A program made the position numbers and the translations under genes. The notes under the pieces are model-generated. The model worked only from the letters and a program-made list of their open reading frames with translations. It had not been told where the DNA came from and made no database searches. DNA of 64,000 nt from Aliiroseovarius marinus (GTDB lineage: Bacteria > Pseudomonadota > Alphaproteobacteria > Rhodobacterales > Rhodobacteraceae). Positions 40,616 to 50,491 of the stretch are shown piece by piece; the stretch's first letter is position 1; every line of letters begins with the position of its first letter. The DNA is taken from positions 17,493 to 81,492 of the forward strand of contig NZ_SAIT01000019.1 of NCBI RefSeq assembly GCF_004360145.1. Reading direction: 5' to 3'.

Positions 40616-42022
40616 TCACATATCCTGAAGGCGATCCTGAACCAGCCGGGTGAAGTCCTCGCCCCGCTTCTCAAAATCGGGATACTGATCAAAGCTGGCC
40701 GCCGCAGGGGCCAGCAACACGGTGTCGCCAGATTGGGCGTCATTTGCAGCCGCCGCGACGGCGTTTTCCATCGTCTCGCAGATCTCGTAGGGCACATCGC
40801 CCAGCTGCAGAGCGAACTCGCGCGCCGAATGACCGATCAGATAGGCTTTGGTCACATTGCCAAGTGCGTCAGATAGGCTGTCGATCCCGCCATCCTTGCC
40901 CAGCCCGCCCGCGATCCAGCGGATGTTGCTGAAGGCACCAAGGGCGGCGCGGGCGCTGTCCACATTGGTGGCTTTCGAGTCATTCACAAAGGCCACGCCG
41001 TCCTTCTCGCCCACCAGTTGCGAGCGGTGGGGAAGACCTTTGAAGGCATGAAATGCGGCCTCGATCACCTTGGGGGCCAGCCCGATCGTGCGGCACACCG
41101 CATAGGCCGCACAGGCGTTCTGATGGTTATGACTGCCGGGCAGCCCCTTCACAGCCCGCAGATCGACGGAAGCGATCTGGCGCCCCTTGCGATATTCGGA
41201 CAGAAACCCTTTGCGGGCGAAGACCTGCCAGCCCGGCCCAGTCAGCTTGCGATCGACCGAGATGCGGATCACGCGGTCATCTGCCGCGCCTTCGGACAAT
41301 TGGCCCGCCAGATAGGCGCCTTCGGCCTCGTCCACGCCGATCACGGCGCGGTCTGGGCCACCCTCGGCAAAGAGGCGGCGCTTGGCCGCGAAATAGCCAC
41401 CCATGCCGCCGTGACGGTCCAGATGATCGGGCGACAGGTTGGTGAAGACCGCGATGTCCGGGGTCAGCGAACGGGCCAGATCGGTCTGATAGCTCGACAG
41501 CTCAAGCACCACGACCTCGCCATCGTGGGCAGGGTCGATGTCCAAGACCCCACGTCCGATATTGCCCGCCAGTTGCGTGGGCTTGCCCGCGTGCTCCAAC
41601 ACGTGGTGGATCAGCGCCGAGGTGGTGGACTTCCCGTTCGACCCCGTCACCGCCACGATGCGCGGCAGAGTGTCGAAATTATCCCATTCCTGATCTGCAA
41701 AGCTGCGGAAGAAGAGGCCAATGTCATTATCCACGGGCACGCCCGCCTCCATCGCGCGGGCGATCAGCTTGTTGGGTTCGGGGTACAGATGCGGAATGCC
41801 TGGGCTCACGATCAGAGCGGCGACGTCTTCCCAAGCGTTACCCTTGTTCAGGTCGTGCAGGATCAGCCCCTGCCCTTCGGCACGTTCGCGGGCTTCTTGC
41901 CCATCATCCCAGCACAGCGCCTCGGCCCCGCCAGCTTCCAGCGCATGGGCCGTGGCCAACCCCGAGCGCCCAAGCCCCAGAACCGCAACCTTGCGCCCTT
42001 CGTAACCTTTCACCGGGATCAT
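40616..42022 (-). CDS. murD: UDP-N-acetylmuramoylalanine-D-glutamate ligase
   Basis: A 468-aa Mur ligase adding D-glutamate to UDP-MurNAc-Ala. The ATP loop [18 protein letters not shown] is at about residues 125-142, and [11 protein letters not shown] and FVNDSKATN are further family motifs. The start at ATG 42022 ([18 protein letters not shown]) follows AGGAGG with a 5-base spacer. A strong terminator separates it from mraY, so it may need its own promoter or readthrough. The usual ftsW is not found after it. Confidence 0.96.
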   Translation of the reverse strand: MIPVKGYEGRKVAVLGLGRSGLATAHALEAGGAEALCWDDGQEARERAEGQGLILHDLNKGNAWEDVAALIVSPGIPHLYPEPNKLIARAMEAGVPVDNDIGLFFRSFADQEWDNFDTLPRIVAVTGSNGKSTTSALIHHVLEHAGKPTQLAGNIGRGVLDIDPAHDGEVVVLELSSYQTDLARSLTPDIAVFTNLSPDHLDRHGGMGGYFAAKRRLFAEGGPDRAVIGVDEAEGAYLAGQLSEGAADDRVIRISVDRKLTGPGWQVFARKGFLSEYRKGRQIASVDLRAVKGLPGSHNHQNACAAYAVCRTIGLAPKVIEAAFHAFKGLPHRSQLVGEKDGVAFVNDSKATNVDSARAALGAFSNIRWIAGGLGKDGGIDSLSDALGNVTKAYLIGHSAREFALQLGDVPYEICETMENAVAAAANDAQSGDTVLLAPAAASFDQYPDFEKRGEDFTRLVQDRLQDM

Positions 42023-42068
42023 GCGTGCCTCCTGCATTCGTCCGTTTTATGGCTAAAGGGTTTGGCCC

Positions 42069-42099
42069 AAAAACAAAAGCCCCGCCGGATAGGCGGGGC
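42069..42099 (-). terminator. Strong intrinsic terminator between mraY and murD
   Basis: Perfect GCCCCGCC/GGCGGGGC stem (42079-42099, minus strand) with a 5-base loop, followed by TTTTGTTTTT. It splits the dcw cluster into an mraZ-to-mraY unit and a separate murD unit. Confidence 0.8.
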
Positions 42100-42122
42100 G
42101 TATGGAAGACGTTTGATGACGC

Positions 42123-43205
42123 TTAGCGAACCTTCAGAGTGGCCAGACCGATCAGCGCCAGGATCAGCGAGATGATCCAGAAGCGGATGACGATCTGGGG
42201 CTCTTGCCAGCCTTTATGCTCGAAATGGTGGTGGATCGGCGCCATCAGGAAGACACGCTTTCCGGTCTTCTTGTAGTACAGCACTTGGATAATGACCGAT
42301 AGCGCCTCGACCACAAAGAGCCCGCCCACGATGGCCAGCACGATCTCGTGCTTGGTGGCAACCGCGATGGCCCCCAAAGCGCCACCAAGGGCCAGAGACC
42401 CGGTGTCGCCCATGAACACGGCGGCGGGCGGTGCGTTGTACCACAGGAAGCCCAAGCCGCCTCCGATCAGGGCCGAGGTGAAAACAAAGAGCTCACCTGT
42501 ACCCGGCACATAGTGCACGTCCAGATATTCGGTGAAGTCGACACGGCCAACGGCATAAGCGATTACGCCCAGCGTGCCTGCCGCGATCATCACCGGCATG
42601 ATGGCCAGACCGTCCAGACCGTCCGTCAGGTTCACTGCATTCGCAGAGCCGACAATCACAATCATCACGAAGGGAATGAAGAAAAAGCCCATGTTCAGAA
42701 GCGTGTCTTTGAAAACCGGGAAAGCCAGCTGGTATTGCAGCCCCTCAGGATGCACGCTGGACGCCCAGAAGCCCGCGATGGCTGCAATCGCCAGACCAAT
42801 CGCCAGCCGGACCTTGCCCGAAACGCCTGCCGTGTTGTTCTTCGACACTTTGGCGAAATCATCCGCAAAGCCAATCAAACCAAAGCCATAGGTCACAAAC
42901 AGTGTGATCCATACATAGGGATTATCCAGTCGCGCCCACATCAGGGTGGCCACCAGAAGCGCCGACAGGATCAACAACCCACCCATGGTCGGCGTGCCTT
43001 GTTTTTCCTTATGGCTTTCAGGGCCATCATCGCGGATTGGCTGCCCCTTGCCCTGCTTGCGGCGCAAGATGTTGATCAGGGGTTTGCCGAACATGAAGCC
43101 GAAAATCAGCGCGGTAAAGAACGCCCCGCCCGAGCGGAAAGTGATGTAGCGAAACAGGTTGAAGACATCGCCACCATCCGAAAACTCGGTCAACCAATAC
43201 AACAT
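42123..43205 (-). CDS. mraY: Phospho-N-acetylmuramoyl-pentapeptide transferase
   Basis: A 360-aa membrane enzyme (ten helices) that links the MurNAc-pentapeptide to undecaprenyl phosphate, giving lipid I. Active-site motifs are visible: [12 protein letters not shown] (Asp pair), [13 protein letters not shown], and the C-terminal [13 protein letters not shown]. It follows murF after 20 bases. Confidence 0.97.
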   Translation of the reverse strand: MLYWLTEFSDGGDVFNLFRYITFRSGGAFFTALIFGFMFGKPLINILRRKQGKGQPIRDDGPESHKEKQGTPTMGGLLILSALLVATLMWARLDNPYVWITLFVTYGFGLIGFADDFAKVSKNNTAGVSGKVRLAIGLAIAAIAGFWASSVHPEGLQYQLAFPVFKDTLLNMGFFFIPFVMIVIVGSANAVNLTDGLDGLAIMPVMIAAGTLGVIAYAVGRVDFTEYLDVHYVPGTGELFVFTSALIGGGLGFLWYNAPPAAVFMGDTGSLALGGALGAIAVATKHEIVLAIVGGLFVVEALSVIIQVLYYKKTGKRVFLMAPIHHHFEHKGWQEPQIVIRFWIISLILALIGLATLKVR

Positions 43206-43225
43206 ATTGTGGGCCCTTTTGCTTG

Positions 43226-44641
43226 TTAGCCTTGCGCTTGGCTCATTTTGCGGATCGCGTCAACAGCTTTGGAGACCAGCGACCCTTTGGATCCTTTGAC
43301 CAGCACGACATCGCCAGCGTCGATCAGGCTGTGCACCTGCGCGGCCATGTCCTCGGCGGTTTCGGTATAGATTCCTTGCTTGCCGCCCGGCAGACGCTCC
43401 CACAGGGATTTCATCAGCGGGCCCGAGCAATGGACCACGTCGATCTCGGCCACGAAGGGCAGATCGGCGATCTGGGCATGCAGCGCGGCCTCGTCCGGCC
43501 CCAGTTCCAGCATGTCGCCCAGAATGGCCATCCGGCGCCCCTTGTGGATCCTGCCGACGCCATCTACGGGCTGAGCCGCCGCCAGAACCTCAAGCGAGGC
43601 CGCCATCGAGGTCGGATTGGCGTTGAACGCGTCGTCGATCAGCGTCAGGGTCAAGCCTTCGGGCGCATCCAGCAGGATGTCTTCATGTGTGCCGCGCCCG
43701 GATGGGGGCAGCCAATGGCTGATGTCGCGGGCGACCAAGGTTACGTCCCCGCCCAAGGCGCGAGTGGCGACCAGAACCGCCAGCGCGTTCATTGCGAAAT
43801 GCCGCCCGACGCTTGCTATTTTCAACAAATGCTCCTGCCCGGCCACGTTGGCTTTGCAGATCGTGGCGTCGGGGCTTAGGACAACGTGGACCAGATGGTG
43901 AACGTCGCTGCGTTTAGCGCTGAAGCTTTGGATGTCGAACCCTTCAGCAGCGTCACGGAGGATCTGCGTATTGTCCAAATCGGCATTGACGATGGCAATG
44001 CCACCCGGCTCTAATCCCTTGAAGATAGAACCCTTTTCACGGGCGATACCGTCCAAATCGTCGAAAGCCTCAAGATGCGCAGGGGCCACGGTGGTCACCA
44101 GCGCCACATGTGGGCGGGCCATTCGGGCCAAGGGTTCGATCTCGCCGGGGTTGCTCATCCCAATCTCGATCACAGCGAAGTCTGCATCCGCAGGCATCCG
44201 TGCCAAGGTCAGCGGCACACCCCAATGGTTGTTATAGCTCGCCTCGGCCGCGTGGGTCTTGCCCTGCCGCTGCAGAACGGTGCGCAGCATTTCTTTGGTC
44301 GAGGTTTTACCGACCGAGCCGGTCACCGCCACCACGCGTGCCTTGGTGCGCGCACGGGCGGCACGGCCCAGATCTTCGAGCGCTTTCAGAACGTCGTCCA
44401 CGATCAACAACGGCGCGTCCTCGGCAACGCCCTCGGGCACATGGCTGACCAACGCGGCCCCTGCGCCCTTTTCCAGCGCCTGCGCCACGAAGTCATGCCC
44501 ATCACGGGCGGCTTTCAGCGCGACAAACAGATCGCCAGCCTCGATGGTGCGGGTGTCGATGGACACGCCCGTTACAGCCCAGTCGCCGCGAACCTCTCCC
44601 CCAGTGGCCTCGGCGGCCTCTTTCGCTGTCCAAAGGCTCAT
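43226..44641 (-). CDS. murF: UDP-N-acetylmuramoyl-tripeptide-D-alanyl-D-alanine ligase
   Basis: A 471-aa Mur ligase that adds D-Ala-D-Ala to the cytoplasmic peptidoglycan precursor. The ATP loop [14 protein letters not shown] is at about residues 110-123; [11 protein letters not shown] and ILGDMLELG are typical for MurF. The ATG overlaps the murE TGA by four bases. Confidence 0.97.
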   Translation of the reverse strand: MSLWTAKEAAEATGGEVRGDWAVTGVSIDTRTIEAGDLFVALKAARDGHDFVAQALEKGAGAALVSHVPEGVAEDAPLLIVDDVLKALEDLGRAARARTKARVVAVTGSVGKTSTKEMLRTVLQRQGKTHAAEASYNNHWGVPLTLARMPADADFAVIEIGMSNPGEIEPLARMARPHVALVTTVAPAHLEAFDDLDGIAREKGSIFKGLEPGGIAIVNADLDNTQILRDAAEGFDIQSFSAKRSDVHHLVHVVLSPDATICKANVAGQEHLLKIASVGRHFAMNALAVLVATRALGGDVTLVARDISHWLPPSGRGTHEDILLDAPEGLTLTLIDDAFNANPTSMAASLEVLAAAQPVDGVGRIHKGRRMAILGDMLELGPDEAALHAQIADLPFVAEIDVVHCSGPLMKSLWERLPGGKQGIYTETAEDMAAQVHSLIDAGDVVLVKGSKGSLVSKAVDAIRKMSQAQG

Positions 44642-46128
44642 GCCAAACGCCCTTCCAAAGCAGCCACCGCGACCGAGGCCTGTTCCACGTCATCAAAGGG
44701 CAGCACATCATTGCCAACGGTCTGGCCGGTCTCGTGCCCCTTGCCTGCGATCAACAGCGTGTCGCCCGGCCCCAGAGCGTCGACACCACGCAGGATGGCT
44801 TCGGCACGGTCGCCAACATTCATCGCCTCGGGACAGCCTTCCATCACCATGGCGCGGATCAAATCGGGATCTTCGGTGCGCGGATTGTCGTCGGTGACAA
44901 ACACCACGTCTGCGTTTTCAGCCGCCGCCTGCCCCATCAAAATCCGTTTCGAGGTATCGCGATCCCCACCCGCGCCAAACACCACGACAAGACGGCCCAG
45001 AACATGCGGACGCATCGCACGCAGCGCGGTTTTCAGCGCATCGGGCGTATGGGCATAGTCCACAAATACAGCGGCCCCATTTTCACGGGTCGCGGCGTGT
45101 TGCATCCGGCCACGCACAGTCTCTAGATCCTTGAACGTCTCGAACACATGCTCCGGCTCGGCCCCGCAGCCGATGACCAGCCCTGCGGCGGCCAAGACGT
45201 TTTCGGCCTGAAAACCACCGATCAGGTTCAGCCGCGCGGTGTAGGGCTTGCCCAGCCAGCTGAACATCAACTCTTGCCCGGTGGCGTCATAGCGGCGCGC
45301 CTTGAGTTGCAACTCGCAACCCTCGGACTGCCCCACGCGGATCAGCTTCTGGCTGCGCGCTTCGGCGATGGTCGCCATCTCGGCGCCCTTCGGGTCGTCC
45401 ATGTTGATCACGGCGGTGCCGTCTTCGGGCAGCACGCGGGCGAAGAGGCCAGCTTTGGCGGCGAAGTATTCGTCGAAGGTTTCGTGATAATCCAAATGGT
45501 CTTGCGTGAAGTTGGTAAATGCGGCGGCGGACAAGCGCACCCCGTCCAAGCGGCGCTGCGCAAGCCCGTGGCTGGACGCTTCCATCGCGGCGTGCGTCAC
45601 GCCCGCGCCCGCCATGTCGGCCAGTGTTTTGTGCAGGGTGATGGGCTCAGGCGTGGTGTGCGATAGCGGCGCGGTAAACGCGCCTTCTACACCCGTTGTC
45701 CCCAAATTCGCGGCCTTGATGCCCAGAAGCGTCCAAATCTGCCGGGTGAAGCTCGCGACCGAGGTCTTTCCGTTGGTGCCCGTTGCTGCAACCATATGTT
45801 CGGGCTGGGTGCCGAACCACAGCGCGGCGGCATAGGCCAGCGCCATGCGAGGATCCTCGGTCACAACAAGCGCGGCGTCCGACGCGGTCAGTTCGGCCTC
45901 GGCAATCTTTGCGCCTTCAGGGTCAGTCAGGATGGCCGCCGCGCCCATACGCAGGGCGTATTGGATGAACTCTCCGCCATGCATCTTGGCGCCTGGAAGG
46001 GCTGCAAACAGATGGCCCGGCTTCACCAGACGACTGTCCACCGACAGCCCGGTTACCTGCGCATCACGCCCCGCCCGGGCGCTGAGCCCCAGTTCACCCA
46101 GGGATTTCGTTACCATCTCAGCACCCAT
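44638..46128 (-). CDS. murE: UDP-N-acetylmuramoyl-tripeptide synthetase (meso-diaminopimelate-adding)
   Basis: A 496-aa Mur ligase that adds the third residue of the stem peptide. The ATP loop ATGTNGKTSVASF and the DDNPRTEDP motif are visible; DNPR is the signature for meso-diaminopimelate specificity. Two starts are possible, ATG 46128 and in-frame ATG 46116; the first is kept, with GCGGA upstream. It lies 19 bases after ftsI. Confidence 0.96.
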   Translation of the reverse strand: MGAEMVTKSLGELGLSARAGRDAQVTGLSVDSRLVKPGHLFAALPGAKMHGGEFIQYALRMGAAAILTDPEGAKIAEAELTASDAALVVTEDPRMALAYAAALWFGTQPEHMVAATGTNGKTSVASFTRQIWTLLGIKAANLGTTGVEGAFTAPLSHTTPEPITLHKTLADMAGAGVTHAAMEASSHGLAQRRLDGVRLSAAAFTNFTQDHLDYHETFDEYFAAKAGLFARVLPEDGTAVINMDDPKGAEMATIAEARSQKLIRVGQSEGCELQLKARRYDATGQELMFSWLGKPYTARLNLIGGFQAENVLAAAGLVIGCGAEPEHVFETFKDLETVRGRMQHAATRENGAAVFVDYAHTPDALKTALRAMRPHVLGRLVVVFGAGGDRDTSKRILMGQAAAENADVVFVTDDNPRTEDPDLIRAMVMEGCPEAMNVGDRAEAILRGVDALGPGDTLLIAGKGHETGQTVGNDVLPFDDVEQASVAVAALEGRLA

Positions 46129-46147
46129 CAGTTTGTAATCCGCCTTA

Positions 46148-47953
46148 TCAGTTCGACGTGAGTGTTACCCCAGATGCATCCAAAGGTTCAACGCGGGTTT
46201 CGCGCGGTTTCATGCCCAAAAGGGGTGCCACGCGCTCGATGATCGTGGCGGCAACCGGAACGGCCGTCCAACCGGCGGTGCGGCGTGGCTTGGTGCCCGA
46301 GGTCTCGACCGGTTCGTCCAGCGTCACGATCAGCACATATTTCGGGTTATCCACCGGGAACATGCTGGCAAACGTGTTGATCACCTTGTCATCGTAATAG
46401 CCACCGCGCGGCTTCGGCTTGTCCGCCGTACCGGTTTTGCCTCCGACCAAATAGCCCGGAACCTCGCCAAAACTGGCGGTGCCTTCGGTGACCACCTTGC
46501 GCAACATATCGCGCGCTGCTGCGGCGCTTTCCGCGCTCATCACGCGGGGGCCACGTTCCACATGGTGTTGCTTCAACACGGTCGGCGTTACCGCATAGCC
46601 GCCATTGGCAATCGCCGCATAGGACGATGCCAGATGCATCGGCGTGTTGGAAATCCCGTGCCCATAGGAAATCGTTACCGCGCTGAGTTTGCCCCATTTC
46701 TGCGGCAAAAGCGGGGTCGAGCCCGAGGCCTCGACAATCTCGAACGGGGTGCGATCGAGCAAACCAAGGGTCTTCAGGAACTCTTGCTGACGTTCGGGAC
46801 CGATTTGCAGCGCCATACGGCCAGTGCCGCGGTTCGAGCTTTTGACGATGATGTCCGAGACCGACAGCTCGCCATAGTTCTTGTTGCGAAACTCGCCAAT
46901 CCGGAAGCCCGAGATTTTCATCGGCTTGCCCGTATCGATCACCGTGTTCGGGTTCACCAACCCCAGATCCATCGCCTGAATGGCCGTGAAAATCTTGAAG
47001 GTCGAGCCAAGCTCATAGACGCCCTGCACCGCACGGTTAAAGAGCGGGCTGTCGGACTGGTCCATCCCCTTGTCCGCCACCGTCAAGGGACGCGGGCGAT
47101 TGTTCGGATCGAAATCCGGCAAGGACGCGACCGAGATCACCTCGCCCGTGTGGACATCCATCAGGATCGCTGCAGCACCCTTGGCGTTCATCATCTTCAT
47201 GCCGCCATAGAGCACGCGCTCGACCGCATCCTGAATGGTCAGGTCGATGGACAGCTCAAGCGGCGCGCCGCCATTGGCGGGATCACGCAGGAAGTCATCG
47301 AACTGCTTTTCGACACCGGCAACGCCGATCACCTCGGCTGCCGACACGCCTTCGCGCCCAAAGCTTGCCCCGCCCAACACGTGAGCAGCCAGCTTGCCAT
47401 TGGGGTAGAGACGCATCTCGCGCGGGCCAAACAGCAGGCCCGGCTCGCCAATATCAAATACGGCCTGTTTCTGCTCGGGGCTAATTTTCTTCTTGATCCA
47501 CAGGAACTTACGCGATCCCGTAAAATCTTTGATCAGACGTTCGTGATCCAGATCCGGGAAGATGCGCACCAGTTCGTCCGCCGCGCGTTTCGGGTCCACC
47601 ATCTGATGCGGCTGCGCATAAAGCGCATTGGTCACAAGGTTGGTCGCCAGAATACGGCCCTGCCGATCCAGAATATCTGCGCGGGCCGTCGCGATGGATG
47701 CGCCGGGTGCTTGCGCGCGGGGCTCTTGCGCCTCGGACGCCGACAGGGTTGCCATACGCACGCCGACCGTCAGGAAGGCGCAGAGAAAGAAGCCCGCCAG
47801 CACCAACAACCGTCCTTCCGAACGCAGGCGCGATTCATTGCGGATCTGGTCGTGCCGCTGGCGCAGGTTCTCACGCTCGATTGCATCAGGGTTTTCACCC
47901 TTGGCGCGGGCTTCCAGAATGCGGGCAAGCGGGCGGAGGGGGACGCGGGTCAT
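46148..47953 (-). CDS. ftsI: Peptidoglycan transpeptidase, division-specific PBP3
   Basis: A 601-aa class B penicillin-binding protein for septal cross-linking. A single N-terminal membrane helix is at about residues 48-68. Catalytic motifs are STFK (Ser 317, Lys 320), SSN (Ser 373 to Asn 375) and KTG (Lys 506). The ATG overlaps the ftsL stop by four bases. Its beta-lactam-binding domain is complete. Confidence 0.96.
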   Translation of the reverse strand: MTRVPLRPLARILEARAKGENPDAIERENLRQRHDQIRNESRLRSEGRLLVLAGFFLCAFLTVGVRMATLSASEAQEPRAQAPGASIATARADILDRQGRILATNLVTNALYAQPHQMVDPKRAADELVRIFPDLDHERLIKDFTGSRKFLWIKKKISPEQKQAVFDIGEPGLLFGPREMRLYPNGKLAAHVLGGASFGREGVSAAEVIGVAGVEKQFDDFLRDPANGGAPLELSIDLTIQDAVERVLYGGMKMMNAKGAAAILMDVHTGEVISVASLPDFDPNNRPRPLTVADKGMDQSDSPLFNRAVQGVYELGSTFKIFTAIQAMDLGLVNPNTVIDTGKPMKISGFRIGEFRNKNYGELSVSDIIVKSSNRGTGRMALQIGPERQQEFLKTLGLLDRTPFEIVEASGSTPLLPQKWGKLSAVTISYGHGISNTPMHLASSYAAIANGGYAVTPTVLKQHHVERGPRVMSAESAAAARDMLRKVVTEGTASFGEVPGYLVGGKTGTADKPKPRGGYYDDKVINTFASMFPVDNPKYVLIVTLDEPVETSGTKPRRTAGWTAVPVAATIIERVAPLLGMKPRETRVEPLDASGVTLTSN

Positions 47954-48294
47954 TGCTCGATCGCTCCCATCACTTCAACGGCGCCGGTGATCTCGGGCAA
48001 CGCGTCATCCTCGCCGAAGGCGATCTGATCGACGCGGCCAAACTGACCCGGCTCAAGCACGTTCAGCTCCAGCTTGTCATAGTTCAGCTGCGCCAGATCC
48101 CGCAGGCGATCCGGGCGGTTCAGGTATGCCCATTCCGCGCGCAGAACAGCCAGTTCTTCCTGCATGCGCCCAATCTCACTTTGCAGCTCTTGTGCGCGAT
48201 CCAAGGTGGCCTGCGTTTTGTAGTTTTCCGAATAGGCCCAATAGGCCAGCCCCATCACGGCAAGCGCGGAAAGGATATACAACAAACTACGCAT
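47950..48294 (-). CDS. ftsL: Cell division protein FtsL
   Basis: A 114-aa bitopic membrane protein with an N-terminal helix (residues 1-20) and a periplasmic coiled coil (AQELQSEIGRMQEELAVLRAEWAYL). Identification rests on this layout and its place between rsmH (TAATG overlap) and ftsI. It acts in the FtsQLB divisome subcomplex. Sequence conservation of FtsL is low in general, so position is the main evidence. Confidence 0.9.
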   Translation of the reverse strand: MRSLLYILSALAVMGLAYWAYSENYKTQATLDRAQELQSEIGRMQEELAVLRAEWAYLNRPDRLRDLAQLNYDKLELNVLEPGQFGRVDQIAFGEDDALPEITGAVEVMGAIEQ

Positions 48295-49304
48295 TACGAT
48301 CTGTCCTTAAATACCAAGGGCGGCAAACCAAGCTTCTTGCGATCCGATGGGCCCGCGGGTGCATCGGTGCGGGTGGCCACGCGCAAACGGGCCGAGCGGG
48401 CGCGCGGGTTCTCTTCCAATTCTTCTTTGTCCGGGCCGATGGCCTTGCGCGGCGTCAGTTTGAAGCGCGGAGTCTCTTCCGCAGCTTCCGGCGCATAGCG
48501 CGACCCGCCCCCGCCCGAGGACGCCCGCGCCTGCAAGAAGCGCTTCACCACGCGGTCTTCCATCGAATGGAAGGTCACCACGGCCAGTTTTCCACCGGGT
48601 TTCAACGCACGCTCGGCGGCTTCAAGCCCCTCAATTAATTGACCAAACTCATCATTCACCGCGATGCGGATCGCCTGAAAGCTGCGCGTCGCAGGATGGC
48701 TTTGACCGGGCTTGGAACGCGGCAGGTTCTTCTCGATCACCTCGGCCAGCTGCAACGTGGTCTCGAACGGCGCTTCAACTCGCGCTTTCACAATCGCGCG
48801 CGCAATCCGACGCGAGGCACGCTCTTCGCCGTAGTGATACAAGATGTCGGCCAGAGCGGCCTCGTCCAGCTCATTCACCAGATTAGCGGCCGAGGGGCCA
48901 GATTGGCTCATCCGCATGTCCAGCGGGCCGTCTTTCATGAAGGAAAAGCCGCGCTCGGCCAGATCCAACTGCATCGAGCTAACGCCCAGATCCAGCACGA
49001 CCCCGTCCAACGGCTTGCCGGCAAGCGTGTCCATCTCGGAAAATGTGCCTTCGCGCAGGGCCAGACGGTCGCCATAATCACCCGCCCATTTGGCTGCCAT
49101 CTGAAACACCATCGGGTCACGGTCGATCCCGCAGACCCAATCGGCACCCGCATCGAGCAATCCGCGCGTATAGCCACCCGCCCCGAAGGTTCCGTCCGCC
49201 CAGTCACCAGAAACAGGCGCGACCGCTTCCAGAAGCGGTCGTAGTAGAACAGGGATATGCGGGCGTTTATCAGGTGTGGAGTTGGGGGCAGCCGGGTCAG
49301 ACAT
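48294..49304 (-). CDS. rsmH: 16S rRNA (cytosine(1402)-N4)-methyltransferase
   Basis: A 336-aa SAM-dependent methyltransferase (MraW). The motifs [13 protein letters not shown], the SAM loop [15 protein letters not shown], and [12 protein letters not shown] are visible. The start at ATG 49304 lies one base after the mraZ stop with GGAAGGC upstream; the longer frame to 49352 is within mraZ. It is second in the dcw cluster. Confidence 0.96.
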   Translation of the reverse strand: MSDPAAPNSTPDKRPHIPVLLRPLLEAVAPVSGDWADGTFGAGGYTRGLLDAGADWVCGIDRDPMVFQMAAKWAGDYGDRLALREGTFSEMDTLAGKPLDGVVLDLGVSSMQLDLAERGFSFMKDGPLDMRMSQSGPSAANLVNELDEAALADILYHYGEERASRRIARAIVKARVEAPFETTLQLAEVIEKNLPRSKPGQSHPATRSFQAIRIAVNDEFGQLIEGLEAAERALKPGGKLAVVTFHSMEDRVVKRFLQARASSGGGGSRYAPEAAEETPRFKLTPRKAIGPDKEELEENPRARSARLRVATRTDAPAGPSDRKKLGLPPLVFKDRS

Positions 49305-49305
49305 C

Positions 49306-49809
49306 TTAGCCTTCCCCCTGCCCGCCCAACAGGGACAGCACATCAAAATCATCCGGCTGTTCGTCTAGCCATTCTTCGGTCTTTGCGACCTCGACCTCTT
49401 CATAGGTCTCGGGTTTCCAGATCTGGAACGTGTCGCCAGTGGCGATAAAGAAGGCCTCTTTATCCAGCCCGATCTTCTGACGCAGCTTCGCAGGCAGCAC
49501 CAGACGGCCAGTCTCGTCCACAGTCGTAGGGAAGGATTGCCCGTTGAACAGACGCTCCAACATCCGACGCTCCATCGAACCGCGCGGCATCTTCGCGATC
49601 TGGTCATCGACCTCGTCAATGGCCTCGATCGTGTAGGCTTCCAGATAGTTGCGGCGATGGTCGCCATAGACAATGACAAGATTGGGGTTCAGACCGTCGG
49701 TCCAATCAGGGTCGCCCGCTTCCAGCACACGGCGAAACAGGGCCGGGATCGAGACCCTGCCCTTCGTGTCCACCTTATGGTGGCTTTCACCTCTGAACCT
49801 GCGTGCCAC
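49306..49809 (-). CDS. mraZ: Transcriptional regulator MraZ
   Basis: A 167-aa protein with two AbrB-like SpoVT repeats ([23 protein letters not shown] and [18 protein letters not shown], each under the length limit when split). MraZ binds TGGG repeats in its own promoter and controls the dcw cluster. It starts with GTG 49809, with GGGGG ten bases upstream. It is preceded by a leader RNA ending in a terminator 52 bases upstream, so it can be expressed only by readthrough or from an internal promoter. Confidence 0.95.
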   Translation of the reverse strand: MARRFRGESHHKVDTKGRVSIPALFRRVLEAGDPDWTDGLNPNLVIVYGDHRRNYLEAYTIEAIDEVDDQIAKMPRGSMERRMLERLFNGQSFPTTVDETGRLVLPAKLRQKIGLDKEAFFIATGDTFQIWKPETYEEVEVAKTEEWLDEQPDDFDVLSLLGGQGEG

Positions 49810-49860
49810 TTGCGCGGCCCCCTTTAATCATCTGTCCCACCAGCCCAAATGGGAGCTGGA

Positions 49861-49902
49861 ATAAAAACGGCGAATTGATCTGCTGCCACTGACCAATCCG
49901 CC
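49861..49902 (-). terminator. Terminator of the UpsM-like RNA
   Basis: A 12-base-pair stem (GGCGGATTGGTC with GATCAATTCGCC, two G-U pairs), 10-base loop, then GTTTTTAT. It lies between the leader promoter and mraZ, so it should attenuate the whole dcw cluster. Confidence 0.85.
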
Positions 49903-50081
49903 GCCTGTCCCGTTTCCGGGTGCCCAGCTGCGCGCGCCACCTGGGGGGATGTCTGCTCGCGTACGCGCCGGATCTCTTTCGTATGATGAAGCGGGGGCCT
50001 GTATGAAACCTGACTTGGGAGTGTCTAGCGGGGTCTTGCTGCCCCTTTCTGTCCCGTCCTCATCTTGAATACATGGATAAC

Positions 50082-50097
50082 TTGGGAATTCATGGGA
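50082..50097. promoter_or_regulatory. MraZ-box-like direct repeat near the leader start
   Basis: TGGGA-ATTCA-TGGGA on the + strand: two TGGGA units with 5-base spacing, as in known MraZ operators. It lies 20-35 bases downstream of the TATAAT. TTGGGAATTCATGGG (15 bases) recurs exactly, inverted, at 50401-50415. Confidence 0.5.
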
Positions 50098-50116
50098 AGC
50101 AATAGTTTTTTGCGGG

Positions 50117-50147
50117 ATTATACACAGGGCAAATCCGGGAAAAGCGC
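50117..50147 (-). promoter_or_regulatory. Promoter of the UpsM/mraZ leader
   Basis: Perfect -10 hexamer TATAAT at 50122-50117 (minus strand), in TGTGTATAATCC. The -35 (around CTTTTC, 16-17 bases upstream) is weak. A related TGTGTATTTTC occurs at about 50340-50330, suggesting a degenerate second promoter. Confidence 0.55.
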
Positions 50148-50364
50148 CCAAATTCAAGTGCAAATGCAGAATCTCTGGCACATCTTCACGCAATGTAGGC
50201 GAAGATGAAAATCTACCCACAAGATATAGTGCTGCCGTCGCAGCATCATTTTTCCTATGAAATCCAAAAAATATCTTTTTTATAGGAGAATAGTGCGCTC
50301 AGACCACAGCTTTAGCCGCACTGGGCGCGAAAATACACAGACAAACAGGCTGATTTGCATCCAT

Positions 50365-50415
50365 TCCCATGGTTCCGCCCATGATTTCCCAGCCACCTTG
50401 CCCATGAATTCCCAA
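50365..50415 (-). promoter_or_regulatory. Cluster of MraZ-box-like TGGG repeats
   Basis: On the minus strand: TGGGA-5-TGGGC-8-TGGGA-5-TGGGC-7-TGGGA. The 5-base spacings match MraZ boxes, and the orientation points toward mraZ, although it is about 550 bases upstream of the start. It lies just beyond the mrp terminator. Confidence 0.45.
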
Positions 50416-50435
50416 AAGGGTGCCCCGCCTCAACG

Positions 50436-50465
50436 AAAAAGCCCGGCGCAATCACTGCACCGGGC
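50436..50465 (-). terminator. Intrinsic terminator of mrp
   Basis: GCCCGG/CCGGGC stem with an inner GCA/TGC extension (50441-50465), followed on the minus strand by TTTTT. It starts 27 bases after the mrp stop. Confidence 0.8.
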
Positions 50466-50491
50466 GCTCATCTCATTTAACGTTCGAAGCC

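Larger units (their letters stand above)
49861..50110 (-). ncRNA. upsM: UpsM-like leader sRNA upstream of mraZ
   Basis: The region between a consensus TATAAT (minus strand, 50122-50117) and a strong intrinsic terminator (49902-49861) forms a transcript of about 250 nt with no coding potential, ending 52 nt before mraZ. Rhodobacter sphaeroides has an abundant sRNA, UpsM, derived in the same way from the mraZ 5' leader; I match by position and layout, not by alignment. A CCCG-GAAA-CGGG tetraloop hairpin lies at 49920-49909. The 5' end is an estimate from the -10 box. Confidence 0.7.

Noticed and set aside
50117..50126. TTATACACA resembling a DnaA box in an AT-rich region, suggesting an origin
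   Set aside because: The bases are better explained as the TATAAT -10 box of the mraZ leader on the minus strand; no cluster of further boxes was found.
49861..50220. RNase P RNA (rnpB), sometimes near mraZ in Alphaproteobacteria
   Set aside because: The conserved RNase P core such as GAGGAAAGTCCGG is absent on both strands; position and terminator fit an UpsM-like RNA better.
49828..50220. 130-aa minus-strand open frame upstream of mraZ
   Set aside because: It spans the leader RNA and its terminator, has no ribosome site and a low-complexity composition.
50230..50245. TGCTGC-CGTC-GCAGCA hairpin followed by T residues on the + strand as a terminator
   Set aside because: No gene or transcript on the + strand leads into it, and the minus strand has no U-run after it.
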